Below are positions 8,234 through 16,637 of a DNA stretch of 64,000 nt, in pieces. Location: assembly GCF_900155425.1 (NCBI RefSeq), contig NZ_LT700189.1, positions 675,787-739,786 on the forward strand, written 5' to 3'. The translations under genes and the position numbers were made by a program. The notes beneath the pieces were generated by a model. The model ran no database searches and had not been told where the DNA came from. It was given only the letters and a program-made list of their open reading frames with translations. Origin of the DNA: Parabacteroides massiliensis. Lineage in GTDB: Bacteria; Bacteroidota; Bacteroidia; Bacteroidales; Tannerellaceae. Every line of letters starts with the position of its first letter. Within the stretch, counting starts at the first letter, position 1.

Positions 8234-10582
8234 TTAATGAACTAACATCTCAGGAGTGATCTTGACAAACTTATCAGTATCGGCTTTGCGGAGTTTCACG
8301 CTTCCGTCGTTCCAGTTTGAAGGCCATCCGCCAATGATATGTCCCAAGAATACCACCTTGATCTCGTGCAAGCCTTTAGACAAAGCAGCCGAACTGTCGT
8401 GACGGGAGAAACGTTTCACTTCACCTCCGTTATTCACTAACAATTTACCATCGATCCATACTTCTTCGTTGTCGGAAGAAATATAGTAAACGCCGTCTTC
8501 AGGAATATTGACGTAACCGGTTGCTATGGCAGCATATTGCTTGACACCGCGCATAGATTCGCTTGTTTTCACTACGCTGGTGATTTCACGCAGATCTTTG
8601 ATGACCGATTTCTTCCATTCTTTTACGTCTCCCAGTTTGGATGAATTCAAGAACATGCCGTCGGTCACTTGCATTTCCAATCCCGGAGTAGTCTTGGCAA
8701 CTTCCTTGGCAGGAGCTAAGGCTTGCTTTTCAACTGTGATCGTACGAGTCTTACTCATTTTGCCGGAAGGCAATACGGAGCGAATCTTCAGAACACCGGA
8801 TTCCGTAAATTCGATCGGGGCGGAATAGACGGCAGATTCCTGAGCCGGTTCGGTTCCGTCGATTGTATAAACCATCTTGACCGGACGGGTTGTCTTGAAT
8901 TCCAGAGAAGCTTTGTCGGTGAATGCAACGAAATTACATGAACCGTTCGGCTGTTCCGGCTGCGGAATATGGTAGTTGATGTTCAGTTCGTCCAAACGAA
9001 CCAAAGCATTATCCAAGCGACGTTCGAAATCTTTATAATCTTTGCGTGCCAGTGTAGTCCAGCCGATTTCGGCTAATGCCAACACACGTGGATAAGCACG
9101 ATATTCCACCAGGTCCGTGTTGTACATATATTCAGACCAAAGGTTTGTTTGTACACCCTTGATCAAGTTTGCCTTTCCGGTAGCGACCAAAGTATCGGGC
9201 GTCGGATTGTATGCATACACTCTCGACAACGGATCGTAGCCGCCGATAGAAACCGGTTCGATCTTCGGATCTCCTTGGAACTGGTCAATGTACATGCCGC
9301 CGCTTCCTGGAGTCATGATCGCTTCATGTCCCATGTTTGCAGCAGCGATACCGCCTTCTTCACCACGCCAGGACATAACGGTTGCGGAAGGAGCGAGGCC
9401 GCCTTCGAGGATTTCATCCCATCCGATGATCTTTTTACCATGCTTGTCGGACAGGTATTTCTCCATGCGCTGAACGAAATAGCTCTGTAACTTTTCTTCG
9501 GCAGAGTTATTCTTGTCGGCTTTCAAGCCTTCCTCACGGATACGTTTCTGGCAGAGCGGGCATTCTTTCCAACTTGATTTCGGACATTCGTCACCACCGA
9601 TGTGAATATACTCACCGGGGAAAAGAGGTGCGACTTCGTCAAAAACATCCTGCAGGAACTCGAAAGGTTTTTCCTTTCCGGCACACAATACGATGTCTTC
9701 CACACCCCAGATGATACGCGGGGTAGTCGGTTCGCCCTTACAAGACAATTCAGGATATGCGGAGATTGCGGCCAACTCATGTCCCGGAAGTTCGATTTCG
9801 GGAACGATCGTAATAAAACGGTCTGCTGCATATTTTACCACATCTTTGATCTGTTCCTGCGTATAGAAACCGCCATATTCCGTTCCTTCGCCATCGATAC
9901 GCTTGGAACCGATCTCTGTCAGTTTCGGATATTTTTTGATTTCGATACGCCAACCCTGATCGTCCGTCAGATGCCAGTGCATGCGGTTGATCTTGAACAA
10001 GGCCAGTACATCGAGGTGTTTCTTAACGTTCTCTACCGGGATGAAATGACGGCAAGGATCCAACATGATACCACGATATTCGAAACGCGGTTCGTCTTTC
10101 ACCGTTACGCTGGGAGCAGTCCAGGCAATACCGTTCACGACTGCCGGACTTTCAATTTCGGCCGGAAGCAATTGCATGAATGTTTGCATACCGTAGAACA
10201 GGCCTTGCGGGGTTTTAGCCTTGACCGTCACGCCTTGCGGAGTGACATCCAACGTGTAGCCCTCGTTGTTTACATCCAGTGCCCCGTCGATTGCCAGCGT
10301 AATGCCGTTGGAGGCAGCCTTGTCACTGACTGTTATCTGATAGCCGGTGGCAAGATTCATTTGGGCGGCAAAATATTCAGCTACTGTTTTAGCTTCCGGA
10401 GTGGAAGCGGAGAAAGCTGTGTTTTTGCTTAGTTTAAAACTGCCCTCGTTCTGGACGAGGCTTACCGGCATCGGGATCACATTGATACCTTGATTGTAAG
10501 GCATCTGTTTTGTCGGTCCTTCGCTGCATGACGCAAGGATACAAAGTGCTGCGCCTGCACACATCGATAAAAGTGTTTTCAT
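8234..10582 (-). CDS. GH20 beta-N-acetylhexosaminidase lipoprotein
   Basis: The 782-residue enzyme has a lipoprotein signal (LASC lipobox, Cys19). It carries the GH20 N-terminal beta domain (about residues 30-165), then the TIM barrel with the catalytic Asp-Glu pair in HIGGDECPKSSW near residue 330. A chitobiase C-terminal-like Fn3_assoc segment (VYTIDGTEPAQES, near 570) and a PA14-like beta domain (about 640-775, with YYISSDNEEVWIDG) follow. It should release terminal beta-linked GlcNAc or GalNAc from host glycans or glycoconjugates in the envelope space. It lies downstream of glyA on the same strand, but a long palindrome separates them, so independent expression is likely. Confidence 0.95.
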   Translation of the reverse strand: MKTLLSMCAGAALCILASCSEGPTKQMPYNQGINVIPMPVSLVQNEGSFKLSKNTAFSASTPEAKTVAEYFAAQMNLATGYQITVSDKAASNGITLAIDGALDVNNEGYTLDVTPQGVTVKAKTPQGLFYGMQTFMQLLPAEIESPAVVNGIAWTAPSVTVKDEPRFEYRGIMLDPCRHFIPVENVKKHLDVLALFKINRMHWHLTDDQGWRIEIKKYPKLTEIGSKRIDGEGTEYGGFYTQEQIKDVVKYAADRFITIVPEIELPGHELAAISAYPELSCKGEPTTPRIIWGVEDIVLCAGKEKPFEFLQDVFDEVAPLFPGEYIHIGGDECPKSSWKECPLCQKRIREEGLKADKNNSAEEKLQSYFVQRMEKYLSDKHGKKIIGWDEILEGGLAPSATVMSWRGEEGGIAAANMGHEAIMTPGSGGMYIDQFQGDPKIEPVSIGGYDPLSRVYAYNPTPDTLVATGKANLIKGVQTNLWSEYMYNTDLVEYRAYPRVLALAEIGWTTLARKDYKDFERRLDNALVRLDELNINYHIPQPEQPNGSCNFVAFTDKASLEFKTTRPVKMVYTIDGTEPAQESAVYSAPIEFTESGVLKIRSVLPSGKMSKTRTITVEKQALAPAKEVAKTTPGLEMQVTDGMFLNSSKLGDVKEWKKSVIKDLREITSVVKTSESMRGVKQYAAIATGYVNIPEDGVYYISSDNEEVWIDGKLLVNNGGEVKRFSRHDSSAALSKGLHEIKVVFLGHIIGGWPSNWNDGSVKLRKADTDKFVKITPEMLVH

Positions 10583-10625
10583 AAATTATTTATGTAATTT
10601 GATTGATTTAGAAAAAGAAAGAAAG

Positions 10626-10694
10626 AGATTTATGATTTATAATTTATGATTTATTTTTGTGACGCATAAATCATAAATTATAAATCATAAATCT
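10626..10694. repeat. Perfect 29-bp AT-rich inverted repeat downstream of glyA
   Basis: The arms 10626-10654 and 10666-10694 are perfect reverse complements around an 11-nt loop. They are built from ATTTATGATTT and ATTTATAATTT units and belong to the same family as the repeats at 31204-31272 and 32419-32481. The repeat begins six bases after the glyA stop and probably acts as its terminator or 3' stabiliser. Confidence 0.85.
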
Positions 10695-10699
10695 ATACA

Positions 10700-11980
10700 T
10701 TACCACGCGAAGATTGGATATTCCTTCATGATGCTGTTTACTTTTTCGCGAACAGCAGTGATAGTCTTGTCGCATTCAGGTGCAGTCAGCACGGTATCGA
10801 TCAATTCGACGATCTCGGCCATCAGCGGTTCTTTGGCGCCACGGGTGGTGATTGCCGGTGTTCCGACACGGATACCTGAAGTCTGGAATGCCGAACGGCT
10901 GTCGAACGGAACCATATTCTTGTTTACGGTGATATCGGCAGCAACAAGAGCTTTTTCTGCAACCTTACCGGTCAGTTCGGGGAATTTCTTGCGCAGGTCG
11001 ATCAACATGCTATGATTGTCCGTACCATCTGAAATGATCTTGTAACCTTTGTCCATGAATGCTTTTGCCATAGCAGCCGCATTTGCCTTTACCTGAGCCT
11101 GATAGGTCTTATATTCCGGTTCCAGTGCTTCGCCGAAAGCTACGGCTTTGGCAGCGATCACATGTTCCAGCGGACCTCCCTGGATGCCGGGGAATACGGC
11201 GGAATCCAACAATTGAGACATTTTTTTGATCTCTCCCTTCGGAGTCTTCTTACCCCAAGGATTTTCGAAATCTTTACCCAGGAGGATGATACCGCCACGC
11301 GGACCACGCAAAGTCTTGTGGGTCGTGGAAGTTACGATATGAGCATATTCCAACGGGTTATTCAGCAATCCGGCAGCGATCAGACCGGCAGGGTGAGCCA
11401 TATCGATCATCAAAAGGGCACCAACCTTGTCAGCAATCTCACGCATCCGTTTGTAGTCCCATTCACGGGAATAAGCGGAACCGCCACCTACGATCAATTT
11501 CGGTTTTTCACGTAAAGCGACTTCTTCCATCTGGTCGTAATCAACACGGCCGGTGTCTTCTTTAACATTATATTCCGTAGCATGGTATAAGATACCCGAA
11601 CTGTTTACTGGAGAACCGTGGGAAAGGTGCCCGCCGTGTGCCAGGTTCAGGCCAAGGAATGTATCACCGGGATTCAGGACTGCCAGAAATACGGCAGCAT
11701 TAGCCTGTGCTCCGGAGTGTGGCTGTACGTTGGCCCATTCTGCATTGAAAATCTGTTTCAACCGTTCGATAGCGATGGTTTCGCTCTGGTCTACTACTTC
11801 GCAACCTCCATAATAGCGCTTGCCGGGATATCCTTCAGCGTATTTGTTGGTCAGACAGCTACCCATGGCTTGCATCACCTGGTCGCTTACAAAGTTTTCG
11901 GAAGCAATCAGTTCAATGCCTTTCAGCTGGCGCTGATGTTCCTTCTCAATGATGTCGAAAATGATATTGTCTCTTTTCAT
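10700..11980 (-). CDS. glyA: Serine hydroxymethyltransferase
   Basis: The 426-residue PLP enzyme interconverts serine and glycine with tetrahydrofolate and is the main source of one-carbon units. It shows the family features in order: [11 protein letters not shown] near the N-terminus, [14 protein letters not shown], the [12 protein letters not shown] loop, [10 protein letters not shown] with the PLP-binding Asp, and [13 protein letters not shown] with the Schiff-base Lys222. Length is normal. A -7 element lies about 57 bp upstream, leaving a short 5' leader with a small CCCCT/AGGGG hairpin. Its 3' end abuts the 29-bp AT palindrome. Confidence 0.97.
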   Translation of the reverse strand: MKRDNIIFDIIEKEHQRQLKGIELIASENFVSDQVMQAMGSCLTNKYAEGYPGKRYYGGCEVVDQSETIAIERLKQIFNAEWANVQPHSGAQANAAVFLAVLNPGDTFLGLNLAHGGHLSHGSPVNSSGILYHATEYNVKEDTGRVDYDQMEEVALREKPKLIVGGGSAYSREWDYKRMREIADKVGALLMIDMAHPAGLIAAGLLNNPLEYAHIVTSTTHKTLRGPRGGIILLGKDFENPWGKKTPKGEIKKMSQLLDSAVFPGIQGGPLEHVIAAKAVAFGEALEPEYKTYQAQVKANAAAMAKAFMDKGYKIISDGTDNHSMLIDLRKKFPELTGKVAEKALVAADITVNKNMVPFDSRSAFQTSGIRVGTPAITTRGAKEPLMAEIVELIDTVLTAPECDKTITAVREKVNSIMKEYPIFAW

Positions 11981-12010
11981 TACATGTAAAATTGGTTATT
12001 GCAATGAGTC

Positions 12011-12044
12011 CCCCTCTCTTTTTAGGGGATCGTTGGCAAATTTA
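12011..12044 (-). promoter_or_regulatory. glyA -7 element and leader hairpin
   Basis: Minus-strand TAAATTTG at 12037-12044 matches TAnnTTTG. The leader downstream contains a CCCCT...AGGGG hairpin (12011-12028). No known riboswitch fold was recognised. Confidence 0.5.
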
Positions 12045-12088
12045 CGATAAAAAATCATATACGGAGATAAAATCATATCGAAATATCC

Positions 12089-12407
12089 TTATAACTTCAA
12101 CATTGTATATAGGTTGGATGGATCTTGGCGACAATCGAAAATGGCCACAATATAGATTCGTTCTTCTCTTCTGATAAGATAGATGATTTTATAATCTCCT
12201 TCGATCAGGGAACGAAAAGATTCTGTTCCTTGATAGTAGGATTCTACTTTTCCTACAATAGGGGAAACGGGTTAAACGATCTACCTGCTTCTTAATGGGG
12301 GAGATCCGTTTTTGAATCGTTTTCTTGCCAAAGGCTTTGTAGAAGTCGTAAATTTCTTTCATTTGTCTGATTGCTTGATCAGTCCAATAAGGCTTTAGGT
12401 TATCCAT
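12089..12407 (-). pseudogene. Frameshifted RelE/ParE-type toxin
   Basis: The first 50 codons (MDNLKPYWTDQAIRQMKEIY onward) read as the N-terminus of a RelE/ParE-superfamily toxin. The frame is then lost at a run of four C on the coding strand (plus-strand GGGG at 12261-12264). Removing one base restores a continuous frame through SFRSLIEGDYKIIYLIRR and IYIVAIFDCRQDPSNL to a TAA at 12089-12091, giving a 105-residue product of normal family length. As written, translation would stop at 12189 after 72 residues and lose the C-terminal strands that hold the catalytic residues. It lies 15 bp downstream of its intact antitoxin-like partner. Single-base loss of function, slippage-mediated phase variation or an assembly error could each explain it. 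Confidence 0.8.
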
Positions 12408-12422
12408 TATGTCTTTATTGTT

Positions 12423-12677
12423 TTACCAGGTTTTCATTTCTTCCTCTAATTCTTCAGTGGAAAGATATCTCCCTTCATCAATATCAGCTAATGACTGACG
12501 AAGTATCTCCATCTGCTCTTCATGCGTGTAAACGCAAGGACGTTTCATCGGGATAACATTCATGTCCTTGAATTTATCCAAGGCTTTTCTCAGGTAATCG
12601 ATCAGTCTCGGATTGTCTGTTTCCAATATTTCTTCAATCAGAAGCTGTTTTTGTGCATTCAATTCCATTGTTGTCAT
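12423..12677 (-). CDS. Antitoxin-like partner of the frameshifted toxin
   Basis: The 84-residue helical protein (MTTMELNAQKQLLIEEILE at the N-terminus, a long acidic C-terminal tail ending ELEEEMKTW) has the size, charge and position of a type II addiction-module antitoxin. It is first in a two-gene unit and lies just upstream of the RelE/ParE-like gene. No ribbon-helix-helix or helix-turn-helix was obvious by eye, so the family is not certain. It appears intact, in contrast to the toxin. A -7 element lies about 36 bp upstream. An internal ATG three codons in is an equally possible start. Confidence 0.65.
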   Translation of the reverse strand: MTTMELNAQKQLLIEEILETDNPRLIDYLRKALDKFKDMNVIPMKRPCVYTHEEQMEILRQSLADIDEGRYLSTEELEEEMKTW

Positions 12678-12712
12678 AATATAAAGTATTTATCTGTGTG
12701 TCGATGCAGTTG

Positions 12713-12720
12713 CAAATATA
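12713..12720 (-). promoter_or_regulatory. -7 element of the toxin-antitoxin unit
   Basis: Minus-strand TATATTTG is a perfect TAnnTTTG match, located between the oxidoreductase terminator and the antitoxin start. Confidence 0.6.
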
Positions 12721-12726
12721 GGTATA

Positions 12727-12768
12727 TCAAAAGAAAAAGCCCGGTTTTATGCGGGCTTTTTCTTTTGA
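12727..12768 (-). terminator. Intrinsic terminator after the oxidoreductase gene
   Basis: A perfect 17-bp stem (12727-12743 with 12752-12768) with GCCCG/CGGGC at its top and an 8-nt loop is followed by a T-rich tract. It starts six bases after the oxidoreductase stop. Confidence 0.9.
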
Positions 12769-12773
12769 CTGTT

Positions 12774-13835
12774 TTATTTTCTGATTTTCACAACTTTCCC
12801 CATCTTACTGCTATCGTAGGCTGCCTCGATCAGACGGATGACAGGCAACACGCCGGCGGCATCCGTCAGGAGTGGTTCGCCGTGGCGGAGATGTCGGTAA
12901 ATATTGTCGTAAAATCCGCCGTAATTTCCGGCATGGCTGGGATATTTGCGTCGGACGACGTTGCCGTCTTTCTCTGTGTGAAGGAGTCCCCATATGCTTT
13001 CGTCTTCAACACCCCAGCCGGGAGAGCCGGGCATCAGCCCTTCGTTCAGGTCTGCTTCCTGACGGTCCAAGCCGTATTTGACGAAAGATCCTTCCGTGCC
13101 GTGCAAGACGAAGCGGGGTTCGGGTTCGCACATCAGGTAGCTGGATTTCAAGGTGACTTTGACATGTGGCGCCTTGGAAGGGCGGAGCAGATGGATCACA
13201 AAATAATCGTCAACCTTGCCGCCCGTACGAATGATGTCGATATCGGCAAAAACGGCTTCCGGCATGCCGAACAACTGAACCGCCTGATCGATCACATGAG
13301 CCCCCAGGTTATAGGTCAGGCCGCCGCCCAACTCTCCGGTTTCCTTCCATGTCCCCGGTTTTATAAAGTTACGGTAGCGGGGATAAGTCGATTCGAACTC
13401 TACAAGACGTCCCAGCAGTCCTTTATCCAGTATTTCCCGAACCGTCAGGAAATCCGAATCCCAGCGTCTGTTCTGATACACGCTTATAGCCAGTCCTTTG
13501 GAGCGGGCGAGGTCGACCAGTTCTTGCCCTTGTTCTACGGTTGTCGTGAAAGGTTTCTCGACAATCACATTCTTTCCGGCCTCCAGTGCTTTCCGGGCGT
13601 AGTCGTAATGCGTACTGTCGGGCGTATTGATGACAACCAGTTCTAACTCATCCAACGCAACGAGTTCATCGAAACTGCGCACAATACGGGCTGAAGGATA
13701 ACGTTCTTTCGACAGTTCCTTGCTGCGCTCCGTGATTGCCGTCAGGCAAAAAGCCGGGTTCGTACTGATAAAGGGGGCATGAAATATTTGCCCAGACATG
13801 CCGAAGGCGGCCAATCCAGTTTTGATCTTCTCCAT
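12774..13835 (-). CDS. Gfo/Idh/MocA family NAD(P)-dependent oxidoreductase
   Basis: The product of about 353 residues starts with a Rossmann fold (KTGLAAFGMSGQIFHAPF) and carries the family's VEKPFTTT motif, with the conserved Lys-Pro that positions the cofactor and substrate, followed by the alpha/beta C-terminal domain (GGLTYNLGAHVIDQ with the conserved His). Such enzymes oxidise or reduce sugar hydroxyls, and some are glycosidases that use NAD. It is the last gene of a run with GH89 and a large predicted glycosidase, so a role in processing the released sugar is likely. An upstream in-frame ATG at 13898 would add 21 residues of unlike sequence, so 13835 is preferred. Confidence 0.88.
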   Translation of the reverse strand: MEKIKTGLAAFGMSGQIFHAPFISTNPAFCLTAITERSKELSKERYPSARIVRSFDELVALDELELVVINTPDSTHYDYARKALEAGKNVIVEKPFTTTVEQGQELVDLARSKGLAISVYQNRRWDSDFLTVREILDKGLLGRLVEFESTYPRYRNFIKPGTWKETGELGGGLTYNLGAHVIDQAVQLFGMPEAVFADIDIIRTGGKVDDYFVIHLLRPSKAPHVKVTLKSSYLMCEPEPRFVLHGTEGSFVKYGLDRQEADLNEGLMPGSPGWGVEDESIWGLLHTEKDGNVVRRKYPSHAGNYGGFYDNIYRHLRHGEPLLTDAAGVLPVIRLIEAAYDSSKMGKVVKIRK

Positions 13836-13916
13836 CTTTATGAAAGTTTGTTTTTGCGAAGATATGAATTTCTCCATCAAAATATCAGAAATTTGCAAAC
13901 AATGTGAACGGAGTAT

Positions 13917-16601
13917 TTACTTTTCAAGCAGGATGATCATGCCGCTCCGTCCCATAATCTCGCATCGCTCCAGATTGTTCACCCGGCTACCCCACTGGAT
14001 GTTTCTTATTTCCGGCAATGAAATCGTAGCCGGATGGAAGCCTAAAGCTTTCTCGTCGATGGATATTTTTGCCTTTTGCGGCAGGTCCGTCCAGTTGGCT
14101 ATCACGAGAAGGGCTTTGTCCCCGTTCGTATAGACCGTTGCCGGAAGATTCGCATTATCCGTCTTGACAGGGCTGTTTTCGTCCCAGTAGCCATGCATGG
14201 ATGCTTTATCCATCCCGAACGAATCCCACAATTGCCAAAGCGGGACAGGGTTGCCGCTCCAAGGCAGGCGAGGAAGCATACCGAATATCATACCCCGGAA
14301 AGGATTACGCGCGTCCAGTGTCTCGCTTAACAGGCCAAACGGAATACCTGACATTTCCACTAACCAGAAGTCGGCCGTATTGTCAGCATTGAAACCTTCG
14401 CCAATCCAGGTACGATCGACGTAGGGAAGAAGTTCCGTATAGAGGTGCAGGGAGTTGGCATAGCCGGCCCACTGGTTCATGTGGTTCCAGGAGTGGATGT
14501 CGATCAGCCGCCGTTTACCGTCGGCGTCGAGGATGCGCCGGGCACGCTGCAGTGTTTTGCGGTCAAGGGCGCTGTCGTCGATATAAATGCCGTCGACTCC
14601 TAAGTTTTTCACCATCCAATCCAGCCCGGCCAGATAATAGTTGTTCCAACGGGAATCGGGAGTCGTAATAACGGAAATGTCCATATCACCCGCATATTTT
14701 CCCTCTTTGAAAGCGTTGTACCAGGCAGGAATGAAGTGCGTGGCGAGATTCTTGTTCAGCCACTCGTTCGGCCCGTTACGATGGATCAACGTACGTGTGT
14801 CTTTTCCGGGACCGTCATGGATCACTTCTCCGCCCAGGCTTCGCAAGGCCCAGAGTTCGGGGATTTTCACGGTCAGTTCGCGCGTTGTGTAATATAACCG
14901 GACTCCGAGGTTTTTGCTGTGTGCTTCGGAGATGAAACGTTTCAGGTCGGCAACCGACTCGTCATAATACGGATAGTTGATGAAAGGATAAATATCTTTC
15001 TTATGATGGACATTGATCAAGTTCGCTCCAGCTTTCTGGGCAGCCGGGATATAGCCGGCGCTGACGTCGCTGTTCGAATGATAGAAACGCTCCGTTGCCT
15101 GCAATTCCAGGTCGATCGGTTTAACAGGCGTGATTTGCATGTCGAAGTTGTAATGCAGGACTTCGTCTTTGCGTAAACTGCGTTCGCCACTGTAGACGAT
15201 CATTCGTGTTTCGCCCTCTTTTTCTGGGCGGATACGGATACCGCCTCTGTTGTTGTTTCCCCAGGAAAGGGGCAGGTTCAATTTGCCGAGTGCATAATAG
15301 ATATTGACCAACGGACGCACAAAATTCTCATCCATGAAATGAAGGTTAAGGCCGGCGTTGACGTTACCCATCCAGATTTTGTCCTGATGCTTGCCGGTGT
15401 CCCATTTCCATGATATCAGCGTGTCCGGACGAAATCCGCCTTTGTGCCCCAATCCCATCATATACTTGGAGGCATAAGCCGTGTAAGGAATTTCCAAACG
15501 TATATCCTTGATCTCGACATCTTTTTTCGGTTTGACCTGAAGATGAATACTGCCGATACCGTCGAACCCGAAAGTACCCTGGCACACGACATCGAAGTTA
15601 CGGCTCTTTTGCTTCGTTTCCCAACTGACGGAAGCGTCATTGCGGCTCGTGACACGGAGACTTCCGGGGGTCAAGGCCTCCTGTCCGTCGGGAGTCTCGA
15701 TGACAAACGCCATTCCTTTTGCCAGGACGGCATTCGAGATTGAATCACTGAGCCGGTTGTTGGCATCGTAACAAGTGTTTATCCTGCACGGCAGCCCGCT
15801 CGAAGAAAGTTCGATTTCACCGCCCAACCAGGAGAGAGTTTTCTTTCGGACGGCCACCGGAGTGTAAGGCGCAGTCGGTTCATCGGCTTTCCCTAATGTG
15901 GAGTTGAGCCAGCGCAGACGGGTTTTCCGCCATCCTTCGTCATCGCCATGATTGGCGATCGGCGAACCCGACACGCTCAGTTCGATTGCTATCTCGACCG
16001 GTTTGCCGTTGCCTTCCTTCACGAAAGCCTTTCCTTTATACCGTCCTTCGGCAGAAGCCGGAATGTCCATCCCGATCCAGAGAGCTTGCACATGTCCTTT
16101 GGGGACACTGACGGTTTTCCGGAATGTTTGCCCGTCGGTGTCGGTTCCTCCTTGGTTGAAACACTGAAATGAGGAGGATTTGATCTTATTCCCATCTCCA
16201 TTGGTCAAATCGGAGAATGAAACGGAGACGTCTTTCAGCTCCTCGAAAGGAGTGAACACACCGATTTGCCACGTGTAGAACTCTCCGGGCCGGCAGTCGC
16301 CTTCCAATTGCAGCCAGGTCTCGTAGGCACGTTCCGTCCAACGGGCTGGGATGGTCTGGTCGAGACGGATATCATGCATCCGGTCTTCGGCAAAGCAAAA
16401 ATAGCCTGCCGCCGGTTTCCGTGCCAACAATTCTTGCATGGCGGCATTCGAGGCAGCCTGTCGCATTTCCGAATCTTGTTCGTTAACAGTTCCGGAGCGT
16501 TTCAGGTCATCGAAAGCATTCGTGACCGTTTCTTGGGCTTTCAGTCCGGCGTTGCCCCAGGTCAGGAGCAACGCAACGGCTGTCAGGATTGTTTTCTTCA
16601 T
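13917..16601 (-). CDS. Large secreted predicted glycoside hydrolase (DUF6067-like)
   Basis: The 894-residue protein has a signal peptide (MKKTILTAVALLLTWG...LKAQ) and no lipobox. An N-terminal beta-sandwich region (about 60-480) leads into a predicted TIM barrel (about 500-800) with acidic-rich motifs such as LGVDGIYIDDSALDRKT and YVDRTWIGEGFNADN. A C-terminal beta domain of the glycosidase type ends the protein. The arrangement resembles the DUF6067 group of Bacteroidota hydrolases, but I cannot name catalytic residues with certainty. It lies 36 bp downstream of GH89 and upstream of the oxidoreductase, so it probably acts on the same glycan. Substrate unknown. Confidence 0.7.
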   Translation of the reverse strand: MKKTILTAVALLLTWGNAGLKAQETVTNAFDDLKRSGTVNEQDSEMRQAASNAAMQELLARKPAAGYFCFAEDRMHDIRLDQTIPARWTERAYETWLQLEGDCRPGEFYTWQIGVFTPFEELKDVSVSFSDLTNGDGNKIKSSSFQCFNQGGTDTDGQTFRKTVSVPKGHVQALWIGMDIPASAEGRYKGKAFVKEGNGKPVEIAIELSVSGSPIANHGDDEGWRKTRLRWLNSTLGKADEPTAPYTPVAVRKKTLSWLGGEIELSSSGLPCRINTCYDANNRLSDSISNAVLAKGMAFVIETPDGQEALTPGSLRVTSRNDASVSWETKQKSRNFDVVCQGTFGFDGIGSIHLQVKPKKDVEIKDIRLEIPYTAYASKYMMGLGHKGGFRPDTLISWKWDTGKHQDKIWMGNVNAGLNLHFMDENFVRPLVNIYYALGKLNLPLSWGNNNRGGIRIRPEKEGETRMIVYSGERSLRKDEVLHYNFDMQITPVKPIDLELQATERFYHSNSDVSAGYIPAAQKAGANLINVHHKKDIYPFINYPYYDESVADLKRFISEAHSKNLGVRLYYTTRELTVKIPELWALRSLGGEVIHDGPGKDTRTLIHRNGPNEWLNKNLATHFIPAWYNAFKEGKYAGDMDISVITTPDSRWNNYYLAGLDWMVKNLGVDGIYIDDSALDRKTLQRARRILDADGKRRLIDIHSWNHMNQWAGYANSLHLYTELLPYVDRTWIGEGFNADNTADFWLVEMSGIPFGLLSETLDARNPFRGMIFGMLPRLPWSGNPVPLWQLWDSFGMDKASMHGYWDENSPVKTDNANLPATVYTNGDKALLVIANWTDLPQKAKISIDEKALGFHPATISLPEIRNIQWGSRVNNLERCEIMGRSGMIILLEK

Positions 16602-16637
16602 CTTGTTCGTTTACATTAGTATTGTCATATCGAGGTG

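Noticed and set aside
12522-13646. Plus-strand ORF of 374 codons
   Set aside because: It is antisense to the antitoxin and oxidoreductase genes and crosses a strong terminator; no domain was seen.
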